Shown here: positions 10,536 to 22,800 of the stretch, piece after piece
How the letters are laid out: each line of letters begins with the position of its first letter
How positions within the stretch are numbered: position 1 is the stretch's first letter
Assembly (NCBI GenBank): GCA_935421135.1
Contig: OW285190.1
Span: 18,114,501-18,178,500, forward strand
Source of the DNA: Bugulina stolonifera
Lineage: Eukaryota; Bryozoa; Gymnolaemata; Cheilostomatida; Bugulidae
DNA length: 64,000 nt
Direction: 5' to 3'
Translations under genes and position numbers: made by a program
The notes under the pieces: generated by a model
Seen by the model: only the letters and a program-made list of their open reading frames with translations
Told to the model about the DNA's origin: nothing
The model's database searches: none

Positions 10536-10890
10536 TTGTATATACAGTGTAACTACTGGTTGTAGCAGTAATTCCACACTGGGTGGTACATCCATGGGTT
10601 CTAGTGTCAATAATAAAAGTAAATAATCTTGAAATTTCTGTCCAATAAACAACTACTATAAGCATAAGCATACATGTTCATCAACATAGTATATAGAGCA
10701 AATGTTATCTGTATTGAGTAAGTATTTATAACTACCTACCTTTGATGTCAGCTTATACAGTCTACAGTCTACATTCTACATCCTCTTATACCTGTACTTA
10801 CTATTACATCTATGGGAACGTCTCAACCTCAGATAATGACCTTGGTACCTAATGTCATGACCAACTCTGAACTATTATTCTAAGCAGTAA
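10536..10890. other. Upstream region of the NTase-TPR gene, no gene seen
   Basis: After the transposon's right-hand duplication there are about 350 bases without a supported exon. No clear TATA box is seen at a sensible distance from the ATG at 10891. Confidence 0.5.
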
Positions 10891-13800
10891 ATGGAGTGTG
10901 AGATCTGGAGATTAACAGAGGAGCATATAGAGAAAGCCACTGAGTCCAGACACTGGAGAGACTGTATTAAAGTAAGTGCTGTGGATCATGTTGTAACTAG
11001 TAACTTACTATCAACTTTTTGGCTAAAATAGAAGCCTCACAATACTTAGTTATACTTTTTTAAACACAGCACAAAGGGAAATCTGACTGTCTTTGAACTT
11101 TTCACATAGGCCTACGGTCTATGTACAGTCTTCATAGGAAAGGTAGTAACTGGTAACAGTTCAGGAATTAAACCTCACAATGACAACAGGAAACACAAGA
11201 TTGCTTCTCCTTCATATCAACGGAAGTCTTTCTCGCCTTTGTATTATAGAACATAATTACCAAGTAGCAATCAGTGCTGTCTAATATTGTGGTTACCAGG
11301 ACAATTTGTTAATCTTGATATTTAATGTGTTCTCTGTATGTAATCTGTAGCTCCTGCTATATTATGCAATTGAATGCATGTATATTTTTTGTAAATAATG
11401 CATCATTCTGCCTACATTGTAATATTTTTGACCTTTTCTTGTTGGACCTCAGATGCCACTTTCAAGTCGTCCCCCATGCCTGGTTGTAACCGATGTTATG
11501 TTTGCAATGTGCTTTATTCTATCTGTATATGTTGCAGGCTCATGGATTGGCAAATGCTTGTGCAGTACTGGTACCTACAGATGATAACTTTAGGAGAGTC
11601 TATGAGGTGGAACAGATCTGGTATGGAGGTAATCATCCACTGACCTTTACAGAACACCAGGTAATCACTTGTAAACATAAACAATTACTAGAGGAGTACA
11701 GGGAGAGCACTAAACAGGACTTTGAAGGTTTAAAGGGCCAGGTAGAGAGTGTAGATATAGACAGTATTCTTAGTGGGGAGACAATTCAACAAACAGAAGA
11801 GTTATCCAAAGATATCTTTAATGCAAGCAGCGTGTGTTCAGATAGATTCATTGCTATTGCTAAGAAAGTAATCGGGTCCAGTGTGAAAGTCGCCAGTGTC
11901 TATTCTAAATCTCCTCCACCATGTTCCTTCGCTGTGATTGGTCTGGGTTCAATTGCTAGAGGTGAGGCAACTCCTTATTCAGATCTAGAATATGCTTTCA
12001 TCCTTGATTCCAAGGAACATGCAGAATACTTTCATAGTCTTGCGATGGAGAGTTACTTTCAGATTGGCAACGCTGGTGAATCATATTTGAAAGGTTTTCA
12101 TATTAAACACCTTAGCAATAAGACTGCAAATTTTCCTCCACCTGGGTTTAGAATTGATGGGATAACTCCCAATTCAGGGAACATTCCCACAGGAAACGGG
12201 TTGAGCCATGGCCGAAGCCTCATTCTCACAGTTGATGAGTTGATTGAAGCTTACATTGAAACAATGAATTCCAAAGCCAATAATTTAGCTCCTCTCTCTG
12301 ATCTCCTCTCTTCTTCTGTCCTAATATACAGCAATTCTGGAGGTCAACAGCTATATGATGAGTTTGTTAGTAGAGTACAGGACATTCTAGTGAAGGGTAA
12401 ATCGGATCCTTCTGCTGTCAAGAAGAGAGTTGATATGATTGAAGGTGATGTCAAACAGTACACATTCTTACCAAAGTTCACATCATTCGGTCCACCTGAT
12501 AACTCCAACATTAAGATAAAAGCTGACATATTTAGGTATCCAACTCTACTAGCTGATCACTTTAGACTTGCTTTAGCTCTAGAGTCGTGCCATGCCTGGG
12601 ATACTCACAAAAGTCTCAGAGAGTTGGATATCATTACAGACACAGAGTGGAGGTTCATGAACCTGATACTAGCTCTGTCTATTTACACTCGCACTCACGC
12701 CAGTGTATCCTCAGAGAATCTCTGTAATCAAATCACTCTCTATACATCTTCTGTAAACAAATCTAGCACCACATATTTCATGCCACAGAATGTGTTCATT
12801 ACTCTTGGACAGTTACTTGCTCCTATCAAATCATCCATCAAGTCTAACCTCCAGAGATATCAATCACAGCAAGAATTCAGAGAGAGTAGCAAGAGAATGA
12901 TTCAACTTCTGCTGAATGACTTGAGAGTAACAGACACAGATCCTTTAGAAAGGGTTGAAATACTCTTCTTTGCTGGTAACCCTGACAAAGCTTTAGAATA
13001 TCTGTACCAAGTAGCTGGGAAGAACAGCTTAGAGAATGGCCCTGATAGTATTCTAGCATTCAGAAGGAAAAATGCAAGATCAGATATCTCTAAAGAATCT
13101 CTAGTAGAACTGTGTTGTTATCTTCTTTGGGCTGCCAGACAACACAGATTAGCTATTCCATTCTTAGACCGGCTTAAAGCAAAAGAAAGCCGTGAGTATC
13201 ACAGGATATGCTGGCAGATAATGACAGCAGAGTGCTACAACCACCTTCAGCAGCATGTCACTGCAAACAGTATACTGAATGAAGTTGTTGGAAAGCTCAG
13301 AGTGTCATTAAAACTTACATCAAAGCAGTCGCTGCCTTTCACTGTGATCAAGGAGTTAAAATCCAAATGCTCCATTACTAAGGAAAAGTTACCGTGTTTG
13401 AAAGCGACTGCATACGTCTACAAGGTCATTGGTGAGACGTACAGGTTCCTCAAGCTGTATGTTCAGGCAGAAAAAGTAACTCGGACAACACAGGACCTAT
13501 TTCAAGGTTTAGCTGATAGAGGCATAGTAATGGAACGATCCCAGATAGATATGGAGAGTAATTTTGGGTGTATCTCCTTGGAAATGGGTGACTATAATAC
13601 AGCTAAAACCCATTTCACTACTGCGTTACATTCAAAGAAGGAATTGTGTGGACCCCGTAGCATCCATCCAGACATTGCGACCTGTTACACAAACTTAGGT
13701 AAACTATCCATGAAACTAAGTCAGCATAAGAAGGCACTTGAGTATTTCACTGGAGCTAAGGTCATCACCTGCATACTCCATAGGCATTGTGACAGTCACT

Positions 13801-15974
13801 TAAATATAGCTGAGAGTTACAGTAACATGGGTGAGGCTTACAGTGAGATGGGTGACTACACTAAATCATTAGCACGCTACAGGAAGTCTCTGGAGATACT
13901 GAAATCTAATAGCGGGGTAGACCATCTACTAGCAAGTACTAAACACTGTATAGGTAATGTGTACTGTAAGATGGAGAACTACCAGATAGCATCAGAGTAT
14001 CTGATAGAAGCTCTAGACTTGACTAAAACAGACCAATCTTACAGAGCTACTCTACTTGGTGACATAGGTAAAGTGTATTCCAAGATAGGGGACAACAATA
14101 AAGCTTTGCATTACAGTTTTAGTGCCTTCATAGCTATAAAATCTGTCTATAAAGAGGTGGATGTAAGGTCAGCTATGGTGGTCAACTTCTACCAAGATAT
14201 GGGTGAGCTAACAGATGAGCTGGCTAAGAGTGCTGAAACCATGAATGTGGCAAAAGTCATATATGGAGATGATACAAACCACCCAGATATAGCTACCAGC
14301 TACAATAATATTGGTATTGTGTACAATAGTATGGGTGAGTACAGTGATGCACTGAAGTATTACACTTCATCATTAGACATGGGAAAGGCTGTATATGGAG
14401 ATGATACAAACCACCCAGATATAGCTAGCAGCTACAATAATATTGGTAATGTGTGCGGTAGTATGGGTGAGTACAGTGAGGCACTGAAGTACTGCACTTT
14501 ATCATTAGACATGAGGAAGGCTGTATATGGAGATGATACAAACCACCCAAATATAGCTAGCAGCTACAATAATATTGGTATGGTGTACTATAGTATGGGT
14601 GAGTACAGCGGTGCACTGAAGTATTACACTTTATCATTAGACATGATGAAGGCTGTATATGGAGATGATACAAACCACCCAGATATAGCTAACAGCTACA
14701 ATAGTATTGGTAGTGTGTACAATAGTATGGGTGAGTACAGTGATGCACTAAAGTATTACACTTTATCATTTGACATGTGGAAGGCTGTATATGGAGATGA
14801 TACAAACCACCCAGATATAGCTACCAGCTACAATAGTATTGGTAATGTGTACTATAGTATGGGTGAGCACAGTGATGCACTGAAGTACTACATTTTATCA
14901 TTAGACATGAGGAAGGCTGTATATGGAGATGATACAAACCATCCAGATATAGCTGGCAGCTACAATAATATTGGTAGTGTGTACAATAGTATGGGTGAGC
15001 ACAGTGATGCACTGAAGTACTACACTTTATCATTAGACATGAGGAAGGCTGTATATGGAGATAATACAAACCACCCAGATATAGCTGACAGCTACAATAA
15101 TATTGGTAGAGTGTACAGTAGTATGGGTGAGTACAGCGATGCACTGAAGTACCACACTTTATCATTAGACATGATGAAGGCTGTGTATGGAGATGGTACA
15201 AACCACCCAGATATAGCTAACAGCTACAATAGTATTGGTAGACTTTGCTATAGTATGGGTGAGTACAGCGGTGCACTGAAGTATTACACTTTATCATTAG
15301 ACATGATGAAGGCTGTGTATGGAGATGGTACAAACCACCCAGATATAGCTAACAGCTACAATAATATTGGTATGGTGTACAATAGAATGGGTGAGTACAG
15401 TGATGCACTGAAGTACCACACTTTATCATTAGACATGAGGAAGGCTGTGTATGGAGATGGTACAAACCACCCAGATATAGCTGGCAGCTACAATAATATT
15501 GGTAGTGTGTACAATAGTATGGGTGAGTACAGCGATGCACTGAAGTATTACACTTTATCATTAGACATGATGAAGGCTGTGTATGGAGATGATACAAACC
15601 ACCCAGATGTAGCTACCAGCTACAATAATATTGGTGTTGTGTATGATAGTATGGGTGAGTACAGCAATGCACTGAAGTACTACACTTTATCATTAGACAT
15701 GAGGAAGGCTGTGTATGGAGATGGTACAAACCACCCAGATATAGCTACCAGCTACAATAATATTGGTATGGTGTACAATAGAATGGGTGAGTACAGTGAT
15801 GCACTGAAGTACTGCACTTTATCATTAGACATGAGGAAGGCTGTATATGGAGATGATACAAACCACCCAGATATAGCTAACAGCTACAATAATATTGGTA
15901 TTGTGTACTATAGTATGGGTGAGTACAGCGATGCACTGAAGTATTACACTTTATCATCAGACATGAGGAAATGA
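10891..15974 (+). CDS. Nucleotidyltransferase-TPR fusion protein
   Basis: Two exons, 10891-10971 and 11538-15974, join in phase 0 to 1505 residues. Residues 162-178 read GLGSIARGEATPYSDLE, a good match to the nucleotidyltransferase signature of the DUF294/GlnD-type pol-beta fold (hGS, then D-x-E: D176, E178), so metal-binding residues appear intact. A helical middle region of about 400 residues follows. Divergent TPRs (about 660-930) come next, including IATCYTNLGKLSMKLSQHKK and IAESYSNMGEAYSEMGDYTK. Then come 13 nearly identical 44-residue repeats from 934 to the end, of kinesin-light-chain/nephrocystin-3 type (HPDIAxSYNNIGxVYxSMGE). No signal peptide or membrane segment is seen, so it is probably cytoplasmic. 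Substrate and partner are unknown; the TPR surface probably binds a protein or peptide ligand. Confidence 0.85.
14256..15974 (+). repeat. Coding tandem repeat, 13 x 132 bp (TPR units)
   Basis: Each unit is 132 bases and encodes VYGDDTNHPDIAxSYNNIGx followed by VYxSMGEYSDALKYYTLSLD and MRKA. Copies are nearly identical in DNA, including silent positions. They differ mainly in a few codons: residues 4-5 (DD/DG/DN), the IAxS position, GxVYxS and the MxKA position. This points to recent unequal exchange or gene conversion. The final unit stops after DMRK at a TGA. Confidence 0.95.
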
Positions 15975-16846
15975 TAATATATAGGAGAATCACATCAACT
16001 ATCAACTCTCTAATAGTAGGCTCAAAACTTTACATAATTCAAATACAATGTATTCTATCACATAGTAGGCTGGTGTATTTACTCACTTAGTAATAGACAT
16101 ACTAACTGAGTTTATTAATTGTATGCTATACAACATTCACTCATCAGATTCAATATTTACATTTAGCTTACCTGTAGTACATAATATTATACTGGTTTTT
16201 CACTTTTTCTGTTGGAGTTATCCAGCCCTACAAGAATGATAAGAAATATGACCATACAATGAGGATTGAGAGCTATGAACTGATTTAGGTTGTCTCAGTA
16301 TAGTGGAATCCACTTTACTTATTATACATGTACATAATTGTTATTATAGTACTAAGCCACGTAATAACTTGTACAACTTTCTACACATGCATGTAATATT
16401 CTTACTTATGTTTGTACTTTCTTCTATTCAAATTTGAAACACAAGTTTATAAATATAATTTGCACTGTTGTACTGTGTACTTATTGGAGTTATCTTCTTT
16501 ATTACCCTCTTTTTGGAGTTTTCCTCTTTACTCCTTTCTTGAATCTTAACCAGCTCTACTGAATTAAATTCCAAAAGTCTTTCTCAAGGTGTGAGCTACG
16601 GAACAATTTTCATATTTGTATAAACTTTTACACTTTATCAGAATCAAAATAGTGAAACAGTGTAAATCAGGCAGACCAAAGGAGCCAATGGATCTTGCAT
16701 CCATTTTTTCCAGTGTTGGTTTTGCTACCCATGGGCTCTTTTGATAAAATCATGAACTCTTTAAAAAATACACTTGTATGCAATTTGATATTAATGCTTA
16801 TTTTTCGCTCTAAATTGTTGATTTGTTTTCTTGGTCTTGTGAGTAT
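15975..16846. other. 3' flank, no gene seen
   Basis: AT-rich DNA after the TPR gene. I see no exon or repeat that I can support. Confidence 0.5.
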
Positions 16847-17310
16847 TGTAATGGTTTCTGGTGTATCGTGCGTCAAAGTACTACCATCTGGTCTCAGTCC
16901 AGCCTGGAGACTATACTATGAAAGAGAGTAGGCGGTTGCTAAGCAATGACCTGGCAAAAGAAAGTGAAAGTCTCTGTATCAAGTATAGATGTGTCTTTAT
17001 TGAAAGCCAAGCAAAGACTGAGACAACAAACAATAAAACATGGTCCTTTATATAGTCCAGAAGTTGCGCAACAACATGGTGGCCTAATTCGGGTTATACA
17101 AAAGTTGCTTATAATTATCCAATTCATATACAAAATGAATATCAAGTGATTCTGAGAGGTCGGGCCTTTTTACATGGGTATAAAAGGTACCAAAAGACTC
17201 AGTAATTGCCATACATGAATGTACAATGTACAGAATGCAAGCAGATATATACATGTAACCACACATAACAGTGAGTGTCAGGTGATAGGAGGCGACTGCC
17301 TACCATCACA
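16847..17310 (+). mobile_element. LTR-like element copy 1 (464 bp, TSD GTAT)
   Basis: Starts TGTAATGGTTTC and ends CTACCATCACA, with TG...CA ends and short inverted termini (TGTAATGGT/ACCATCACA). It is flanked by GTAT at 16843-16846 and 17311-17314. It shares long blocks with the copies at 17971 and 21126, such as GTGTCTTTATTGAAAGCCAA and GGGTATAAAAGG. It lacks most of the GC-rich middle found in the others, so it is an internal deletion variant. Confidence 0.75.
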
Positions 17311-17970
17311 GTATTACTTTAGTTTTTCAACACTTTATCTCTGCAGTATGAATGGTATACAAAAACACTAATCTCACACCACCTCTAGTATTTGTTATTA
17401 ATTTTGCTGAGCAAATTGATTGGACTAATCTCAGGAAATGTATGGAATGCTGCATTAATTACTTGAACTCACTATAATTATTGTAATTGTTTCAGAAAAA
17501 CTTTTTCTTGGAAGGTGAGAGAAGCTTCACTTTAATCCTGAGAGAGGTTTCATTGGAGACCTGTCCCTCCCCCCACTCATGTACTCGCACTCTATGTATC
17601 AATGAGTCATGACACTGAAGTATATGACCTGAATCTGTTTTATAGCAAAAAGTATATACTGAAAGTAGCGGCTGCATTACGTTCCTCTTTCTTATTAAAC
17701 CTTAAAATTTATGCTCCCATAGAGTTGCTTGGCCACACGAACAGAAGAGCTTGTACTCTTGCTCCAAATATCAACAAGTCCTGATACTGCAGTCTGACAT
17801 TGGTTGTCTTACAACCAGAGAATGAATACAGAAAGTAACATTCCTCTTTCATATTAAGTCGCACCACAAACCTGCCATGATGCAGAATTAAACTTGATAA
17901 GAGTACGAATCAGAAAAGAGAGATGTGGACATAGCAGAAGGTACATGTACATATTGTATGTCTGTTATAT
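17311..17970. other. Spacer between LTR-like copies, no gene seen
   Basis: About 660 bases between two copies of the LTR-like family, with no internal retroelement coding. This indicates separate insertions and not the two ends of one element, which the different flanking duplications support. Confidence 0.5.
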
Positions 17971-18675
17971 TGTAATGGTTTTTGGGTTTTGGTGTGGTCG
18001 TCCTGAGGCGACTCCTGAGTCCAAAATGAAGTGCCTATGAGTGGTGCTAGGCCTTCTCATTACCTGAAAGATTAACAGGTACTAGTAGTCAAAGAACTAC
18101 CAAAGACGACCCGAGTCAATGCTTGTTTGCTATACTGAGAAAGAGAGTGATCCGACCTAGTAGGCAGTTCGTGTTGCAAGGTCGAGGACCTTAACAACTA
18201 GAATGACCTATCTAAGAAGTGAAAGTCTCTATATATAAGTATAGAAGTGTCTTTATTGAGATCCAAGCATGAACTGAGACAACAAATATGAAAACATTGC
18301 CCTTTATATAGTAATAGAACTTCCGGACGAAGTTCCGGTAAAAAGGCCGGCGTAGTGTCGTAAAAAGACGATGTAGGGTCGTCCGGAAATTGCGCAACAA
18401 CATGGCGGCCGGAAGCGCGATGGCCGACCCAAAATATGTCGGGTTTGACAAAAGATGCTTAAAATCATCTAGATCATATGCAAAATCAAAATCAAGTACT
18501 TCTGAGAGGTCGGGCCTCTTTGCATGGGTTTAAAAGCAGTATAATGACTCAGTAATGCTATATACAGGTATAAGGGTAACATCCAACTACACATATAATG
18601 AACACAAGTAGATATACACAAGGATAAGTATATAGTTAGTGTCAGGTAGTCGGGAGGCTGTACGTGACCATTACA
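17971..18675 (+). mobile_element. LTR-like element copy 2 (705 bp, TSD ATAT)
   Basis: Starts TGTAATGGTTTTTGGG and ends GACCATTACA, flanked by ATAT at 17967-17970 and 18676-18679. It holds the GC-rich middle block (GTCCGGAAATTGCGCAACAA, then CATGGCGGCCGGAAG) and the downstream GAGAGGTCGGGCCTC phrase shared with copy 3. Confidence 0.75.
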
Positions 18676-18960
18676 ATATTGTCATACCAACAGGCGCAGT
18701 TAGGTTGTTAACCGTCGTCATTATATTACACAACAGTACATTATATCGTGCTGTCCTGTGACTTTAGTTGCCAATTGTTTTCATGAAACGTTTGTTTCTA
18801 TCTGTTAATTTTAAAAAAATTAAAAGAATATTTCAATTGTTTTTGGTTGCCAAATTTTGCAACATGTTGTACAATGTTTCTTACAGTTATATCATTGTTG
18901 AGAGTAAGGTAGATAGATACAATAATTACTGGTAGATATATTATTACATGTATGTTACAG

Positions 18961-19074
18961 AGAGTAGAGGCAGCACTGCTGCTGTGTATAGGACTAACAA
19001 GAGGAGTAAAAGAGATGCTGCCTCAGATATATATTAAAGATATTGCTGTCATCCTTTCTGTACAGTTTATATTG
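18961..19074 (+). other. Candidate upstream exon of the NHL membrane protein
   Basis: A frame between an acceptor (TTACAG before 18961) and a donor (GTAAGT at 19075) encodes RVEAALLLCIGLTRG, then MLPQIYIKDIAVILSVQFIL. The ATG at 19015 would give a hydrophobic leader ending in phase 0. This fits an acceptor at 19828-19829 in the next exon. It could supply the missing signal peptide of the downstream gene, but the join is uncertain. Confidence 0.35.
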
Positions 19075-19829
19075 GTAAGTCTGACATCTTGTTGTGTTAA
19101 AAACACCTTAGCAATGTCAGCAGAAGTCATGGATGTCCAGCCTCGCCAATTGTTGGCTAATAAATAATCATATTATTCTATTTTGGTATGCATTTGCTCG
19201 GGGACCGCAGTATTAGTACTTTGGTTTTTTAACTCGTGTTGAACAAGAGTTTTTATTCACATAATTTGGGGGATGGACACACTACCCTTGACTCATCTAC
19301 AGACTGAGTTTATCAAACTACTTTACCCGATACTCTCTCATGTGAGTTCATGCTTTTACTTGTAAGTTCATCTAGACATCTTATTGTAGTGTTCAGCACA
19401 AGTGAATTACACATCAGAAATAAATGGGTGAGCCTTACTTAACTCAGCTTTACCATACCTGTGTTTTATTGATTCTTTTATTACCATGTACAATGTACTA
19501 TGTGTATGTACATTTACATGTGCGCATCTTGGTGCCCTAATTACTTGCAAAACTATCAGGTCTCTGTTTGAAAGCAAAAATGTGTGATAGTATGCCTTGT
19601 CGGACATAATTAAATTCAACATAATTTATAAGATGTAATAAATCATTTATAAGAATTATTAGTGTAGTTATAAAGACTTCGGCTAGGAAAGACACCGTTT
19701 ACACACACACAAGGGTTCTTTGTAATATATTGCACAAATGTAGCACTATTTATTTGAAATATAAAAGTTATTGCATTAGTTATCATAAAGTCACTTTGAA
19801 TTGTAATTTCACTATTTCACAGAATAGAG

Positions 19830-22800
19830 TTCATGGACTTAGAGCTTTTGCTAGACACCACCCACAACGTTACGCATCTAGACGTTGATGAGTTGATGCC
19901 TGGGAGCCTTCTCTTCTCTTATAATCACAGTATATACTCGGTTGACCTACAGCAGCAACCTTTGACCCCTACTGTGCTAGTCGGTATGAGTAACAGCAGT
20001 AGCTGCAGAGAAGGAACTGGGGTGAACGCTAGCTTTGGTTTCATACAATCATTCATACAGCTCAGTTCGTTGGAAATACTAGTTGCTGATACAAACTGTC
20101 ATCGTCTACGTCTAATTGACAGAGAGACTAACGCTACTAATAGACTAGCAGGAACAAGTGACTTTACATCATCACATGCGGACGGATATTTTCATGAATG
20201 TGGGTTTGTGTCACCTGTAAGTCTGATACACGATGATATGAACTTCCATGTCTACGTACTCCAGATGGGAGGAGAGGTCAGGAGACTCAATCTCATCACT
20301 TCTATCGTATCAACTCTTCCGATGACGCTGAGTGCTGACATGTCCAGGTCACTCAGCTTTGACAGAATCAATAGTATTTTGTACACTCTAAGTAAATCTA
20401 GCCTTAAATCATATGATACAAACACTAAGAGTGTTAGTCCAGTCAAGAATTTTGTTACGAGTGGCTACACCGATGGACCGCTAGCGAGCTCGAAATTTGG
20501 GGATGTTCAGACAATGTATGAAATCTTTCCTTCCATCCTCATCATAGCTGATGTTTCTAACAGAGTATTGAGGGTGGTCGATATCCACCGAAAAGTTGTC
20601 AGCACTCTATGTACCAGACCAAGGGCCGTGTCTCCAGGCTGCAGACCTTTAAACCTCACAGTCAACAGTTTAGTTTACTTCAATTCTACTAGCATACTAC
20701 TAGGTCTGACAGACGGGATACAAATACTTAGAAGTAAGTCACTCTCACTGGAGACTCATACAACTACTTGTTATGTGATTAATGTACTCAGATTAAAGGG
20801 GGAAGATGTTTATCAGCCAGCTCTTAGCTAGTACATGAGTTACTCTAGGGCTATCCTAGTAATTATAATAGTAACAATATCTGTGGCTCCAAACACAATT
20901 CTTTATCTTGGCTGTCGAGGGGCCACCACAACGCCTAGAGCTGGATATTATTATAATTTGATATGGCACAGAGGGGAAACCTTCTTTGGGACGAAAACCT
21001 CCAGGTCGTTGGGGGGACTCGAACCCATGTCCTTGCAGATAACTTGCGTCATTGCTGCAAGACCATAGTGACTAGCGCTAGTCCACTCGACCACCAACAC
21101 CTTAGTATAATGTACATGTACATATTGTAATGGTTTCTGTGTTTTGGTGCGGTCGTCCTTGGACGACTATCGACCCAGAAATGAAGTGCCTACGAGTGGT
21201 AATAGGACTTCGCATTACATGAAAGATCGAGCGGTCTCAGTAGCCCAAATACTACCAAAGACGACCCTTCTGATCTCAAGTCCGACCTTCAGACTATACA
21301 ATGAAAGAGAAAGATCCGACCTAGTAGGCAGTTCGCTAAGCGAATGACCTGGCAAAAGGAAGTGAAGATCTCTGTATCAAGTATAGATGTGTCTTTATTG
21401 AAAGCCAAGTGAAGACTGAGACAATGAACAGTAAAACAATGCCCTTTATATAGTATAAGGACTTCCGGCCGACGTGACGTCGGGAAAAGACGACGTGTGG
21501 TCGTCCGGAAGTTGCGCAACAAGATGGCCGCCGGAAGCCCGACGGCCGACCCAAAATAGGTCGGGTTCTACAAAAGTTGCTTAAAATGGTCCAATTCATG
21601 TACAAAATGAATATCAATGGATTCTGAGAGGTCGGGCCTCTGTACATGGGTATAAAAGGCATTAAAAGACTTAGTAACATTCATGTAACTATGTACAATA
21701 ACATATAGTAAAATACATGAATAAGAAATGAGTATAAACACATGGAGACATGTATATAGATGGTAATTAAGTGGTTTGAACAGGCAATGCAGTTGAAGGT
21801 AAGTATACGAACACTAATTATGAGAATGTTAGTGTCAGATGAGTAGCGCTGTGACAACTACTAGGCACTTAGGGTGCGGTGGAGCTTCGTCCGGGAGTTG
21901 GGGTCGTATACAAATGTCCTGTACCATCACAATATAACCACAACTCTCTATGCATTTAGCATACATGTGCCTATAGAAGAGAATGGTTAGTTTCCCAACA
22001 CTAACATAAACAAATGTTTTTTGATTTATTTAGTTGTTGATCCAAGGACGACATCTAGTACCACTACAGTAACAACAACAACGAGTACAACCACTAATCC
22101 GTCAGTAACTATGAATACTTCTCTCCTCACATCAAATGACTCTACTACTACATACGGAGAGGTAACCAGCAGTGCAATGATCTCTACAAATGTAACTCAT
22201 TCATCAACTGACAGTACTACAACTCAAGAGGTCAATGTATCTACAGGTAATTAGTGCTACACTATATTGTCAACCATTATATTAAGGCTGGATATAAGCC
22301 TCGCACAGGTAAACCTGGTCTTCTAGTTCTGAGATTTTTGGATAGAAAGTTTATTTATAGTTTCACATTACGATGTAGTGTAGTATGTAATTAAATAAGA
22401 TGCAATTAATAGTTTGTATAATTAAAATTCTCTCTCTTAGTATCTCATTCCCGTGACCTCTATATTATATTATTTATTCTGTTGTAGAAACTAATAAAAA
22501 TACTGTCGATTTAAGGTAAGCAAATGAACTTTCTGGTGGCTTGATTTCTGAATTAACATACTGTACAATAAGTATATTGTATTACATGTATAATGGAGAA
22601 TATATTATGTAGAATATATAATATGTGTATAATGTACATGTAGAATATATGTGTATAATGTAGAACATACATTTACATTTATAACTTAGAATACAAATGT
22701 ATAGTGTATAATATATACATGTACGACTCTTGTACATAGTACATAATGAGAATATGACATGTACGAATGTACATAAATTATTCTGACAGCATATATTACA

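Noticed and set aside
14821..15597. Minus-strand Cys/Tyr/His-rich repeat frames
   Set aside because: Antisense shadows of the 132-bp TPR repeats, which have a strong sense-strand protein.
21005..21103. A functional tRNA (Ser- or Leu-like) gene
   Set aside because: Boxes A and B are good, but the T stem pairs only partly, the spacing is long and a related fragment exists nearby. A SINE is more likely.
16939..21680. Small frames inside the three LTR-like copies (for example 21336-21680 minus)
   Set aside because: The same short frames recur because the elements are repeats. No gag or pol motifs are present.
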